Shown: piece by piece, positions 34,692 to 42,982 of the stretch
How the letters are laid out: the number at the start of each line of letters is the position of its first letter
Position numbering within the stretch: the stretch's first letter is position 1
NCBI GenBank assembly: GCA_965279315.1
Contig: OZ257145.1
Location: forward strand, 186,001 to 250,000
DNA length: 64,000 nt
Source of the DNA: JAPWJZ01 sp965279315
GTDB taxonomy: Bacteria; Pseudomonadota; Alphaproteobacteria; Micavibrionales; UBA2020
Direction of reading: 5' to 3'
The notes under the pieces: generated by a model
Database searches by the model: none
The model's input: the letters and a program-made list of their open reading frames with translations, nothing else
What the model was told of the DNA's origin: nothing
Position numbers and translations under genes: made by a program

Positions 34692-34943
34692 ATGAAAGAC
34701 CAAACATTTATGTCGAAACTGCGCGCACCCATTCTAGGCATTGCACTGCTGTCGCTCACTGCATGCAGCGGTATGACGAATACCCAGCAACGCACCCTGT
34801 CTGGCGCAGGCATCGGCGCGGGTGTTGGCGCGGTTGGCACGGCTGTGACTGGCGGTTGCGTCGGATGCGGCGCGGCGATTGGCGCGGGCGTTGGCGCGGT
34901 CGGCGGCTATATTTACGACCAGAACAAGAAAAACCACGAATAA
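34692..34943 (+). CDS. Glycine-zipper lipoprotein
   Basis: 83 residues. A signal peptide II ends in the lipobox LTAC. The mature part contains two glycine-zipper runs (GAGIGAGVGAVGTAV and GAAIGAGVGAVGGYIYD), as in the osmotically inducible OsmB and SlyB-type outer-membrane lipoproteins. Two extra cysteines (GCVGCG) sit between the runs. The RBS is AAGGAGA. An EcfG-type promoter lies 28 bp upstream, which fits a stress-induced envelope lipoprotein. Confidence 0.87.
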   Translation: MKDQTFMSKLRAPILGIALLSLTACSGMTNTQQRTLSGAGIGAGVGAVGTAVTGGCVGCGAAIGAGVGAVGGYIYDQNKKNHE

Positions 34944-34985
34944 GATCTAGATACCTACCTCTCCCTACAGAGGCTGGACAGGCAA

Positions 34986-35013
34986 CAGGCCCGAGGGTTT
35001 CCCCTCGGGCCTG
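34986..35013 (+). terminator. Hairpin after the glycine-zipper gene
   Basis: Perfect 12-bp stem CAGGCCCGAGGG / CCCTCGGGCCTG with a four-base loop. The T-tract is poor, but the stem is strong. It could be shared with the minus-strand operon ending at 35040. Confidence 0.65.
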
Positions 35014-35039
35014 TCGCTTGTTCGGAAAATCGTTAAATC

Positions 35040-36056
35040 TTAGCGACCGGGGGCGCGTGCTTGCGACGGCGCAGGGCGTTGCGCGGGGGCAACCTGCACA
35101 ACACCTTTTACCAGCGGAATCGTGGAGGCGTCGATATTGACGCCGGTGCGCTGCGTGTCTTCCAGATAAGTGGGGTGGAACAGGAAAACGCTGTCCACGG
35201 TATATTGGCCGGTGGCGAAGTTGATGGTGTAGGTATCGCCGTTCCATATTTTAACCGAGAACACGCCGTCGTCGACATTGCCCTTCACGGTGAATGCGCG
35301 GACTGTTTCGCCATTTTCACGGACATTTTTGTCGAATTCCCATGCCTGATCGGGCATCGCAACGCCGCTGCCGGCAATTGCCGGGGTTTTCATCGGTACG
35401 GTCTGCTCCGTGCGCTGCGCCTGTGGCAGCATCTGGAAGCGGGCGCCATCGGGCGTCGAAATTTCCTGACCAACGCGGCTATAGGTGATGCGGGGCGTAC
35501 TGCGCACACCGACCGGCATGAATTCCACGCGCGAACCGGCATAGGGGCCGGCGGCGAGCAGCAGGCTGACGCCGCCTTTTTCGAACAGCGACACATGAAC
35601 TGCGAAATCCGAACCATACTGTACGGCCTGGCCGTTTGCGTTGATATAAGCCTCGCCGGTGCCGACCATGCGGCCGGAACGGTCGGTTTCCTTGTAAATC
35701 TGGATCTGGTCACGATAGATCGCGCTTTGCTTGGCGGCATAGCTTTGCGCCAGCGTAACGCCCGACTGCTCGCTCGGCGGCGTTTGCGTCTGTACGGGCG
35801 GCTGATACGTCTGGGTCTGTTCGGTGCGGGGCGGCACAGGCGTTGCGGGCTTGTCGCTCGCGCTGTTGAAGATCGCGGTCAAGCCGAGCGTCACGACCAA
35901 TGCACCCGTCGCAATGCCGCCACCGATCAGCCATTTTTTGCGGGTCGCCGTCTTGACGACGTCTTCTTTCTGCTCGGCTGCGGTTTCGTCGCCGAGACGG
36001 ATCTTGCCGATGCCTTTGTCGTCTTTTTTCTTGGGGTTGAAATCGAAATCACCCAT
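35040..36056 (-). CDS. Membrane-anchored protein of unknown function, last gene of the TelA-like operon
   Basis: 338 residues. An acidic/basic cytoplasmic N-terminus (about 1-40) is followed by one transmembrane helix (WLIGGGIATGALVVTLGLTA, about 43-62). A Pro/Gln/Thr-rich linker (about 70-110) and a beta-rich extracytoplasmic domain (about 115-320) complete it; the C-terminus is Pro/Arg-rich. No known family is recognised. ATG 36056 with AGGAG is preferred over a GTG at 36065. It lies 28 bp after the 489-residue protein gene. Confidence 0.7.
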   Translation of the reverse strand: MGDFDFNPKKKDDKGIGKIRLGDETAAEQKEDVVKTATRKKWLIGGGIATGALVVTLGLTAIFNSASDKPATPVPPRTEQTQTYQPPVQTQTPPSEQSGVTLAQSYAAKQSAIYRDQIQIYKETDRSGRMVGTGEAYINANGQAVQYGSDFAVHVSLFEKGGVSLLLAAGPYAGSRVEFMPVGVRSTPRITYSRVGQEISTPDGARFQMLPQAQRTEQTVPMKTPAIAGSGVAMPDQAWEFDKNVRENGETVRAFTVKGNVDDGVFSVKIWNGDTYTINFATGQYTVDSVFLFHPTYLEDTQRTGVNIDASTIPLVKGVVQVAPAQRPAPSQARAPGR

Positions 36057-36084
36057 GTCACACACTCCTCGGAAGTATTTTTAA

Positions 36085-37554
36085 TTATAACGTCGGCTGT
36101 TTCGGGCCGTTTTGTGGCGCGGCGGGCTGAACGGGTTTCGGCAGCACGCGGTCGCGGATATATTGTTCGGCCTTGGCGATTTTGCCGGGCAGCGCCTCGA
36201 TACGGTCGAGCAGGTAGATGGGGGTGCTGGACCGGATGAAGGCATCGATCTGCTTTTCCATCGCGGCGGAATAATCCTGAGTGTCCTTCAGCGTTTCCTT
36301 AAATCCTTGCACGCGCAGGATGAAGGCCTGTTTCTTCTCTTCCAACTCCTTGTCGCGTTTCGTGCCGGGCAGCGACACGGCGGCCTCCGCCAGCGCCTTA
36401 TACTGGTATTTGATATCGAGGAGGTCGAGGTAGTTCAGCAGGTCGTCGATATCGCCCTGCTTGTAAATGCCCTTGCGCTCCAGCGCGTCTTTTTGCGGGC
36501 TGTCCTTCAGCATTTCGCGGAAATAGACCAGCGAACGTGCAGATACGAACAGCATCGCATTCACGTCATCGGCCGTCAGCGGATGACCGATCTTGCGGTC
36601 GAAATAATTGTAGGTCTGTGCGGCATCGGGGTTGATCAGCAGGCCCTTGCGCAGTTCCTTGCTTTTCAGGTCCAGTTCCTTGTCCCAGTCGGCTTCATCG
36701 ACATGGAAAAAGCGGAACACGCCGCCAAACAGCTCTTCCTTCACTTCGTTGAATTTCGCGACTTTTTCTTCCGTGAAAAAGCCGCTTTTGGCCAGCGCAA
36801 CGCTCAGGTCCTCGCCCGCTTTTGCGGTCGGGTCGGCGTAGAAGTTCTGCACTTCCGCCAGTTTCACGCCGGCATATTTCACCAGCGTATCGGCAAACAG
36901 CTGCATCTTGCCGAACAGCGCGATCTCGCCAAAGCTTTGCAGGTCGTCTTCCAGCGTCGTTTCCGAGATAAACATCGGGTCATGCGACGAAATCAGTTCG
37001 TTCAGGATATTTTCGCCGCGCAGCCCGTCCTGAAAACGCTCCAGCGCCTCGAGGTCGGATTTCAGGAACTTGCCGGACTGTGCGGGATAAATGTCGGCGA
37101 TTGCCGCCAGCGTGCCGGTCGTATCGACCAGATAGCCGCGTTTCAACAACAGGTTTTTATAGTAATGCTTGCCAAGATCGTCGCGATCCTGCTTTTCATG
37201 CGGCACGGCGCCCTTGGCCATGCGGGAATATTCCCACACAGCAAGGTATTCGACCGCTTTTTCAAACGTCATCGGGCCGTCTTCGCCCTTACCCAGCACC
37301 TTGACCACTTCGACAAGGCGTTCGTCCTTGTTGATCTGGACGAGGTATTTGTTGGGCTCTTCCTCCACCAGCATGACATACCAGCCATCGCCTTTGCCGG
37401 GGGCCGGCGACATGCCCATCCAGGTGATCTTCTGGTCATCGCCATCAGCAGGATAGCCGACCGTCCGGGCATCGATCCGCGCGCGTTTCGCATCCGGCGC
37501 GGCAGCGCCGGAGAATTTGTTGCTCACGAGCTTCGGGGACGATTCTAATGCCAT
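36085..37554 (-). CDS. Hypothetical cytoplasmic protein in the TelA-like operon
   Basis: 489 residues, no signal peptide or membrane helix. The N-terminal part (about 30-110) is beta-rich (QKITWMGMSPAPGKGDGWYV, KYLVQINKDERLVEVVKVLG). The rest is mainly alpha-helical with charged repeats and ends in a proline-rich tail. I recognise no family or catalytic motif. CAGGAG precedes ATG 37554, and the gene lies 27 bp behind the TelA-like gene. A partner or regulator of that protein is a reasonable inference only. Confidence 0.7.
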   Translation of the reverse strand: MALESSPKLVSNKFSGAAAPDAKRARIDARTVGYPADGDDQKITWMGMSPAPGKGDGWYVMLVEEEPNKYLVQINKDERLVEVVKVLGKGEDGPMTFEKAVEYLAVWEYSRMAKGAVPHEKQDRDDLGKHYYKNLLLKRGYLVDTTGTLAAIADIYPAQSGKFLKSDLEALERFQDGLRGENILNELISSHDPMFISETTLEDDLQSFGEIALFGKMQLFADTLVKYAGVKLAEVQNFYADPTAKAGEDLSVALAKSGFFTEEKVAKFNEVKEELFGGVFRFFHVDEADWDKELDLKSKELRKGLLINPDAAQTYNYFDRKIGHPLTADDVNAMLFVSARSLVYFREMLKDSPQKDALERKGIYKQGDIDDLLNYLDLLDIKYQYKALAEAAVSLPGTKRDKELEEKKQAFILRVQGFKETLKDTQDYSAAMEKQIDAFIRSSTPIYLLDRIEALPGKIAKAEQYIRDRVLPKPVQPAAPQNGPKQPTL

Positions 37555-37581
37555 GACGGCCGGCTCCTGTTGACTAAACGA

Positions 37582-38856
37582 TTAGGGTTTCGGCTGTTGC
37601 GGCTGTTTCATCGCTGCGGTTGCGGCCTGTTCGGCTGCTTCCTGCACCGCGCGGGGAGCGGTCACTTTGCTCGCTGCTTCGCGGAACTTCTGGCCGGCTT
37701 CGTCGAGGGCCGCGCGCTGCGCTTCCATCTTCGCGTTGAACTCGGTCATGAACACCAGGTCGTCCTTGATGTCTTGCGTGCGTTTTTCCAAATGCTGGAT
37801 CACTTTCACGGGGTCGAGGGTGCCGTGGCCGAATGCAGCACGCGACATTGCCTTGGTCATGTCGGACAGTTTTTGCGACTGTTCGAAGATTTTGTCGCCG
37901 AAATCATCCGCCGTTTTCACGGTTTCCGCGATTTCGCTGACCTGCGCCGCCGTTGCAGCTTCCGCAAGAATCGCCGTCCACTGGCCTTGCGAAATGGTCA
38001 GGTGGCTGTCGATTTTCAGCTGGCTCATCGCGAGCGCTTCCTGCAGGTCGTCGATCGTTTTCAGCTGCACAAGGCTCGACTTGTGGAACGTGTCCATGTC
38101 GGTCACTTTGGCGTTGAGGACGGTTGCTGACAGGCGGATATTGCGCAGCTCGACCTGTTTCAGGGGGCTGGTCGATGCCTCTTCTTCCAGTTTCGGCAGC
38201 ACTTCTTCCTTCACCTGGCGGTATTTTTCCAGCGCCGCACCGACATAAATGCCGTAATCGGAGTAAGCGGTCAGGCGTGCATCTTCGAGGATGTTGAGGT
38301 CCTTGATGACGCCGGGGATTTTTGCCTTGGATTCCTCTAGGTCAGCGACCACATCGGCCAGCTGCAGCAGGCTCTTGTCGATCTCGTGGCGGATGTTGTC
38401 CATCGAGGTTTCTTTGCCGCCGCCGATGCCGGTGAAGAAATAGCCGACTTTCTTCACGACATACATGAAGGGGCTTTTCTTGAACGACAGCGCCGCCATT
38501 TTCAGCTTGCGCTCGACTTTCGCCGAATAGTCGCCGGCCAGCTTGCCAACGGTGTTGAAATCGAAGTTTTCCAGTTTTTCCTTGATCTGTGCGAAGCCGC
38601 CCAGGAAGGTCGTCGCGTTCTGCGCGCGCTTCACGATGGCTTCGGAGGATTCACGCAAGACATCCGTCGGCTCTTTGCCGAAAACGGTGATGGTGTTCAG
38701 GTCTTTCAGGTCGATGGTCGCGATCAGCTTGTCCATCTTCGCCTTGGTTTCGGGATCCGCCTTGCGGTAATCAACGACGTCTTCGTTGAAGGGTTTGCCG
38801 GCCGCGCCGCCAAAGGTGTCTGCGATGTTTTTGTTGTCGAGAAGTTCGTTAGCCAT
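37582..38856 (-). CDS. TelA-family-like protein
   Basis: A 424-residue, largely helical cytoplasmic protein. The order of segments resembles TelA (toxic anion resistance) proteins: IDLKDLNTITVFGKEPTDVL (about 48-67), a long helical region (LLQLADVVADLEESKAKIPG), a tyrosine-containing segment (YSDYGIYVGAALEKYRQ), and ALAMSQLKIDSHLTISQGQW in the place of the TelA IQMAPQI.. / IPLWKNQ block. The similarity is to the family layout, not to catalytic residues. TelA-linked phenotypes include tellurite, antibiotic and bacteriocin tolerance in other bacteria, but the mechanism is unsettled. It lies centrally in a four-gene operon of unknown proteins; RBS AAGGAAG. Confidence 0.65.
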   Translation of the reverse strand: MANELLDNKNIADTFGGAAGKPFNEDVVDYRKADPETKAKMDKLIATIDLKDLNTITVFGKEPTDVLRESSEAIVKRAQNATTFLGGFAQIKEKLENFDFNTVGKLAGDYSAKVERKLKMAALSFKKSPFMYVVKKVGYFFTGIGGGKETSMDNIRHEIDKSLLQLADVVADLEESKAKIPGVIKDLNILEDARLTAYSDYGIYVGAALEKYRQVKEEVLPKLEEEASTSPLKQVELRNIRLSATVLNAKVTDMDTFHKSSLVQLKTIDDLQEALAMSQLKIDSHLTISQGQWTAILAEAATAAQVSEIAETVKTADDFGDKIFEQSQKLSDMTKAMSRAAFGHGTLDPVKVIQHLEKRTQDIKDDLVFMTEFNAKMEAQRAALDEAGQKFREAASKVTAPRAVQEAAEQAATAAMKQPQQPKP

Positions 38857-38913
38857 GGTCTGTGCTTCCTTTTTAGGTTTTTGGTTTTATTCAGTTGATT
38901 GGTTGGTGATTAA

Positions 38914-40437
38914 TTACCTGCCCGAAATGCCGCGCGAGCCCATGCCGATGCCGGAGGAACCGCCACGTTGCGTGATGCCGCCCGATCCGATGCCGATACT
39001 GGTGGAGGGGGTTTCGGAGATAGAGGGGCCGGAATCATAGGTGGTCGTGGTGTTACGGCGCGCAACGCTATCGAATTGCTCCTGTAGGCGCGCACGCTCC
39101 CGTGCAGCCTCCGCTTCGCGGCGCTGGCGCTCGATTTCGGCCAAGCGGCGCTGTTCGGCGCGGTATTCTTCCAGCTTGTTCGCAACCTTGCTTTCAAGGC
39201 CGCTGAGGTCAGCGATCAGCTGCACTTCGGCGGGGCGGATGGAGGTGATTTTATCGACGCTGCCCTTGATATCGTCATAGGCGGCGTTGGGCGCAGACTG
39301 GAAGGTTTCGATGGTGTCGCTCGCGCTGTTGATAGCGGATGCTGCGGCACGGCCGCTGCGGGCGGCCTTCTCGATGCCGTTTTTAAGCGTGTCGAAATCA
39401 TACGAAATATGTTCGCTGCCCACTTCGTCGATTGCGTCGCGGAAGGTGTCGAGCGGCGATTGCAGGCTGGCCAGCGTCGCTTTTGCGTTTCTGTGATGCG
39501 CGGCCACAATGGTTTCGAGCGGCGCAAGGCTTGTGACCTTAAGCGCGTTTACCGCAATCTGGTCGGCTTCCGCGCCCGGCACTTCGGACAGCAGGTTGCG
39601 CACAAAACGCGCGCTTTTCGACACGAGGTCGAGTACAAGCCCGCCGATATCGCGCGCGATGCCCTGCGATCCGCGATAGGTGCGGTCCAGCGTGGACATG
39701 CGGTTGCCGATGGCGTTCAGGTTGTCGTATTCAGCCTGCTTGGTCGCCTGTTCGCCCTGCAGTTTCTTTTCGTTCTTGCGTCGGTCGGCGATTTGCAGCG
39801 CGTCGTCATAGTAGTTGCCGAAATTCTTGTTGTATTCGTTGACGACCTTATAAGCGCGGTGCGGTCCGCGATAGCCGACGAGCCACAGCAGGAAGCGGCC
39901 AACGCCTTTCCAGCCGAATTTGGAATAGTTGTCGTAGCTGTCTTGCGTGATCTGCAGCTTTGGCTTGTCTTTATATTGTTCGTTGTGTTTTTTGATCTTG
40001 CCCGAGGTGACGTCGAACTGGGCGATTTCAGGGGAGATTTCGGCGAGGGCTGAGGCGATAAGGTCGATACCTTCTTTCACTTCGGCGGCCTTGTGCGCCA
40101 CTTCCTGGCGCGTACCCCATTTTTCTTCGAGGCCTGCGCGCTCCTTGCGGTTGTCGATATCCTTCTGCACCCAGTCGGCGACGACGGCGGTGAAGTTATA
40201 GCTTGCGCCGTCATCCTTGGATGCGCGGGACAGTGCGGCATAACGATCGGAATCATCGGCGCGCACGATGGCGCGGACACCGGCGCTCAAGCCGTCGGAT
40301 GCTTTTTGTTTATCGCTGGCGACGTTTTTCGCCGTTGCGGTCAGCAGGTCAACCACTGCATCCTGCGTGCGGATCAGCACCTGCAGTTCGACATTGGCTT
40401 CGTTGATAGAAAGGCGGTTGTCAAAGCTGTTATACAT
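38914..40437 (-). CDS. Coiled-coil protein, first gene of the TelA-like operon
   Basis: 507 residues. It is mainly helical, with a hydrophobic patch near residues 170-190 (WKGVGRFLLWLVGYRG) that could contact the membrane. A strong coiled coil lies near the C-terminus (VANKLEEYRAEQRRLAEIER and following REAEAARERARLQEQ), followed by a Gly/Ser-rich tail (GIGSGGITQRGGSSG). No family is recognised. ATG 40437 has AGGACATACA just upstream and is preferred over an in-frame start at 40473. A good sigma-70 promoter lies 57 bp upstream. Confidence 0.7.
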   Translation of the reverse strand: MYNSFDNRLSINEANVELQVLIRTQDAVVDLLTATAKNVASDKQKASDGLSAGVRAIVRADDSDRYAALSRASKDDGASYNFTAVVADWVQKDIDNRKERAGLEEKWGTRQEVAHKAAEVKEGIDLIASALAEISPEIAQFDVTSGKIKKHNEQYKDKPKLQITQDSYDNYSKFGWKGVGRFLLWLVGYRGPHRAYKVVNEYNKNFGNYYDDALQIADRRKNEKKLQGEQATKQAEYDNLNAIGNRMSTLDRTYRGSQGIARDIGGLVLDLVSKSARFVRNLLSEVPGAEADQIAVNALKVTSLAPLETIVAAHHRNAKATLASLQSPLDTFRDAIDEVGSEHISYDFDTLKNGIEKAARSGRAAASAINSASDTIETFQSAPNAAYDDIKGSVDKITSIRPAEVQLIADLSGLESKVANKLEEYRAEQRRLAEIERQRREAEAARERARLQEQFDSVARRNTTTTYDSGPSISETPSTSIGIGSGGITQRGGSSGIGMGSRGISGR

Positions 40438-40493
40438 TGTATGTCCTGTAAAATGGCTTTTGCGAGTTGTCATATATTGAAATCCGAGCCCGA

Positions 40494-40522
40494 CTTCTAG
40501 GTAGAATCTGCCTTTATGTCAA
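40494..40522 (-). promoter_or_regulatory. Sigma-70-type promoter of the TelA-like operon
   Basis: Minus strand TTGACA (40522-40517), N17, TAGAAG (40499-40494), 57 bp before the first gene. The -35 is perfect and the -10 matches at 4 of 6. Confidence 0.5.
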
Positions 40523-40644
40523 TGCTCCATTCCATTCACATCAAGTTCAAGAATTAAGATACTGATTATCAATGTTATTATTTTATAAATTTGAAAGGAT
40601 TGGCTGGTGTAAAATGGTGATGTCTCGGGATTCGCATAACAGTC

Positions 40645-41739
40645 ATGAAAATCGTCATTAAAATCGGTACACAGGCCATTCTGGCCAGCGACGGCACACT
40701 TTTGAAAAGCGCGATGCCGGCTTTGGTGCGCCAGGTTGTCGCCTTGCAGCTGGCCGGGCATCAGGTGGTGCTGGTCAGCTCCGGCGCCGTCGCATCGGGC
40801 CGTCGCGTGGCACGCGAAAGCCTGAACCGCGATTACGGCAGCACACTGGGCGAGAAACAGGTGCTGGCGAGCCTCGGCCAGCCTGAATTGATGCAAGCCT
40901 ATGCCAAACTGTTCCGCCCGCATGGCGTTGCGGTTGCGCAGCTGCTGCTGACCAAGCAGGATTTCCTGACGCGCAAACATTACCTGAACATCGCACGCCT
41001 GTTGCGCGAGACATTGGCAGCGGGAAACATCCTGCCCATCATCAACGAAAACGACAGCGTCGCGGTCGAGGAATTGATGTTCACCGATAACGACGAGCTG
41101 GCGGGGCTGATCGCCGCGCAACTGAACGCGGATAAACTGCTGATACTGACCAGCGTCGAAGGGGTCTATGACCGCAACCCCGATGAAGCGGGCGCGCAGA
41201 TCATTCCCGTGATCGACCCCGAAAAGCACGGCTGGCCCAAAGTTTCGGCCGCAAAATCGGCATTGGGGCGCGGCGGCATGGCCAGCAAGCTGGGCACGGC
41301 GCGCAAGATGTCGGATATCGGCGTCACCACGCATATTGCGGCGATGAAGGTGAAAGATGTCCTGTTGCGCATCGTGGCCTGCGAACAGATCGGCACGGCC
41401 ATCCTGCCGCGCAAGAAGAAATCGAACCTGAAGAAATGGATCGCATTTGATTCGGGCCGCAAAAGCGGCGTGATCCGCGTCAATGCGCAGCTTTATGCGT
41501 TGCTGAAGGGTGGCCGGCGCGTGATGAGTCTCCTGCCCGTCGGCATCAAATCCTTCACGGGGACTTTTGAAAAAGGCGACATGATCGAAATCGCCGACCC
41601 AGACGGCCATAAAATCGGCGTTGGCATCGCGCGCTACAATGCCGAAAAACTGCGCGAACATCTGGGCCAGAAAAACCGCCCCGAATTTATCCATTACGAC
41701 CACCTGCATATCGACACGGCGGAATTAGCGCATGACTGA
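40645..41739 (+). CDS. proB: Glutamate 5-kinase
   Basis: 364 residues. It phosphorylates glutamate to glutamyl-5-phosphate, the first step of proline synthesis. The amino-acid-kinase domain has VIKIGTQAI, VLVSSGAVASGRRVA, PIINENDSVAVEEL and LLILTSVEGVYDRNP, with GRGGMASKLGTARK as the phosphate-binding segment. A C-terminal PUA domain (about 275-355, SGVIRVNAQLYALLKGGRRV) is present, as in most bacterial ProB. It is first of an overlapping proB-proA-ppc unit. Feedback inhibition by proline is usual for the family. Confidence 0.97.
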   Translation: MKIVIKIGTQAILASDGTLLKSAMPALVRQVVALQLAGHQVVLVSSGAVASGRRVARESLNRDYGSTLGEKQVLASLGQPELMQAYAKLFRPHGVAVAQLLLTKQDFLTRKHYLNIARLLRETLAAGNILPIINENDSVAVEELMFTDNDELAGLIAAQLNADKLLILTSVEGVYDRNPDEAGAQIIPVIDPEKHGWPKVSAAKSALGRGGMASKLGTARKMSDIGVTTHIAAMKVKDVLLRIVACEQIGTAILPRKKKSNLKKWIAFDSGRKSGVIRVNAQLYALLKGGRRVMSLLPVGIKSFTGTFEKGDMIEIADPDGHKIGVGIARYNAEKLREHLGQKNRPEFIHYDHLHIDTAELAHD

Positions 41740-42982
41740 CGTAACCGCACAGCTGCAGGCCGCCCGCAACGCGACCTATGCGCTGGCCGCGCTAGACGAT
41801 GCGCAGCGCAACAGCGTGCTCCAAACCCTGTCGGAAATGCTGCTGGCAGATCAGGCACAAATACTGGCCGAGAATGAAAAAGACCTTGCCCTGATGCCAA
41901 AGGACGATCCGCGTTATGACCGTTTGCAATTAACACCGCAAAGGCTGACTGCCATTGCTGCCGACATTATGACGGTCGCCGGCTTGCCCTGCCCGCTGGG
42001 TCAGGTACAGTTGGAGCGCGATATGCCGAACGGGTTACATATAGAACGCATCGCCGTGCCGCTGGGCGTGGTGGGTGTCATTTATGAATCCCGTCCGAAT
42101 GTGACGGTCGATGTGTTTGCCCTGTGCTTCAAGGCGGGTAATGCCTGCGCACTCAAGGGCGGTAAAGAAGCGCATCACAGCAATGCCGCGCTGATGGGCT
42201 GTATTACAAAGGCGTTGGCGAAACATGGCATCGAGGCCGGTGCGGCCTGCCTGTTGCCGCCGGAGCGCACCGCCGCCGAAACATTGATGAATGCGACCGG
42301 ATTGGTGGATGTGCTGATCCCGCGCGGCAGCCACGGATTGATCGATGCCGTGCGCAAAAATTCACGCGTGCCCGTGATCGAAACCGGCGCAGGCATCGTC
42401 CATACCTATTTCGATGCGACAGGCGACGTAAAAAAAGGCCAGAAGATTGTTCACAACGCCAAGACGCGCCGCGTGAGCGTCTGCAACGCGCTGGATACAC
42501 TTGTGGTGCATCAAAACCGCCTTGGCGACCTTTATGACCTTGTTTCCGCGATGGCTTTGAAAGATGTGGAGATATTTGCGGATACCCCCGCCTATAAATC
42601 GCTCGACGGCAAATACCCCGCGCAACTGCTGCATAAGGCGACGGCAGAAAGCTTTGGCTGCGAATTCCTGTCCTATAAAATGTCGGTCAAGACCGTACCG
42701 TCGCTGGACGCGGCGCTTGCGCATATCCGCGACCATTCTTCGCGCCACAGCGAAGCGATTGTTTCGGAACATAAACCCTCCATCGACCGTTTTCTGGCCG
42801 AAGTCGATGCGGCTGCCGTCTATGCCAATGCCTCGACCGCCTTTACCGATGGCGGCCAGTTTGGCATGGGCGCGGAAATCGGCATCAGCACGCAAAAATT
42901 GCATGCGCGCGGCCCCATGGGGCTGGAGGCGCTGACGAGTTATAAATGGGTGGTACGGGGCGATGGCCAGACACGGGAATAA
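41732..42982 (+). CDS. proA: Glutamate-5-semialdehyde dehydrogenase (gamma-glutamyl phosphate reductase)
   Basis: 416 residues. It reduces glutamyl-5-phosphate to the semialdehyde with NADPH, the second step of proline synthesis. IAVPLGVVGVIYESRPNVTV, GNACALKGGKEAHHSN and RRVSVCNALDTLVVH, with the catalytic Cys, are present, as is the C-terminal GAEIGISTQKLHARGPMGLE. The length is standard. It overlaps proB by 8 bp and ppc by 20 bp, so translation is probably coupled. Confidence 0.97.
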   Translation: MTDVTAQLQAARNATYALAALDDAQRNSVLQTLSEMLLADQAQILAENEKDLALMPKDDPRYDRLQLTPQRLTAIAADIMTVAGLPCPLGQVQLERDMPNGLHIERIAVPLGVVGVIYESRPNVTVDVFALCFKAGNACALKGGKEAHHSNAALMGCITKALAKHGIEAGAACLLPPERTAAETLMNATGLVDVLIPRGSHGLIDAVRKNSRVPVIETGAGIVHTYFDATGDVKKGQKIVHNAKTRRVSVCNALDTLVVHQNRLGDLYDLVSAMALKDVEIFADTPAYKSLDGKYPAQLLHKATAESFGCEFLSYKMSVKTVPSLDAALAHIRDHSSRHSEAIVSEHKPSIDRFLAEVDAAAVYANASTAFTDGGQFGMGAEIGISTQKLHARGPMGLEALTSYKWVVRGDGQTRE

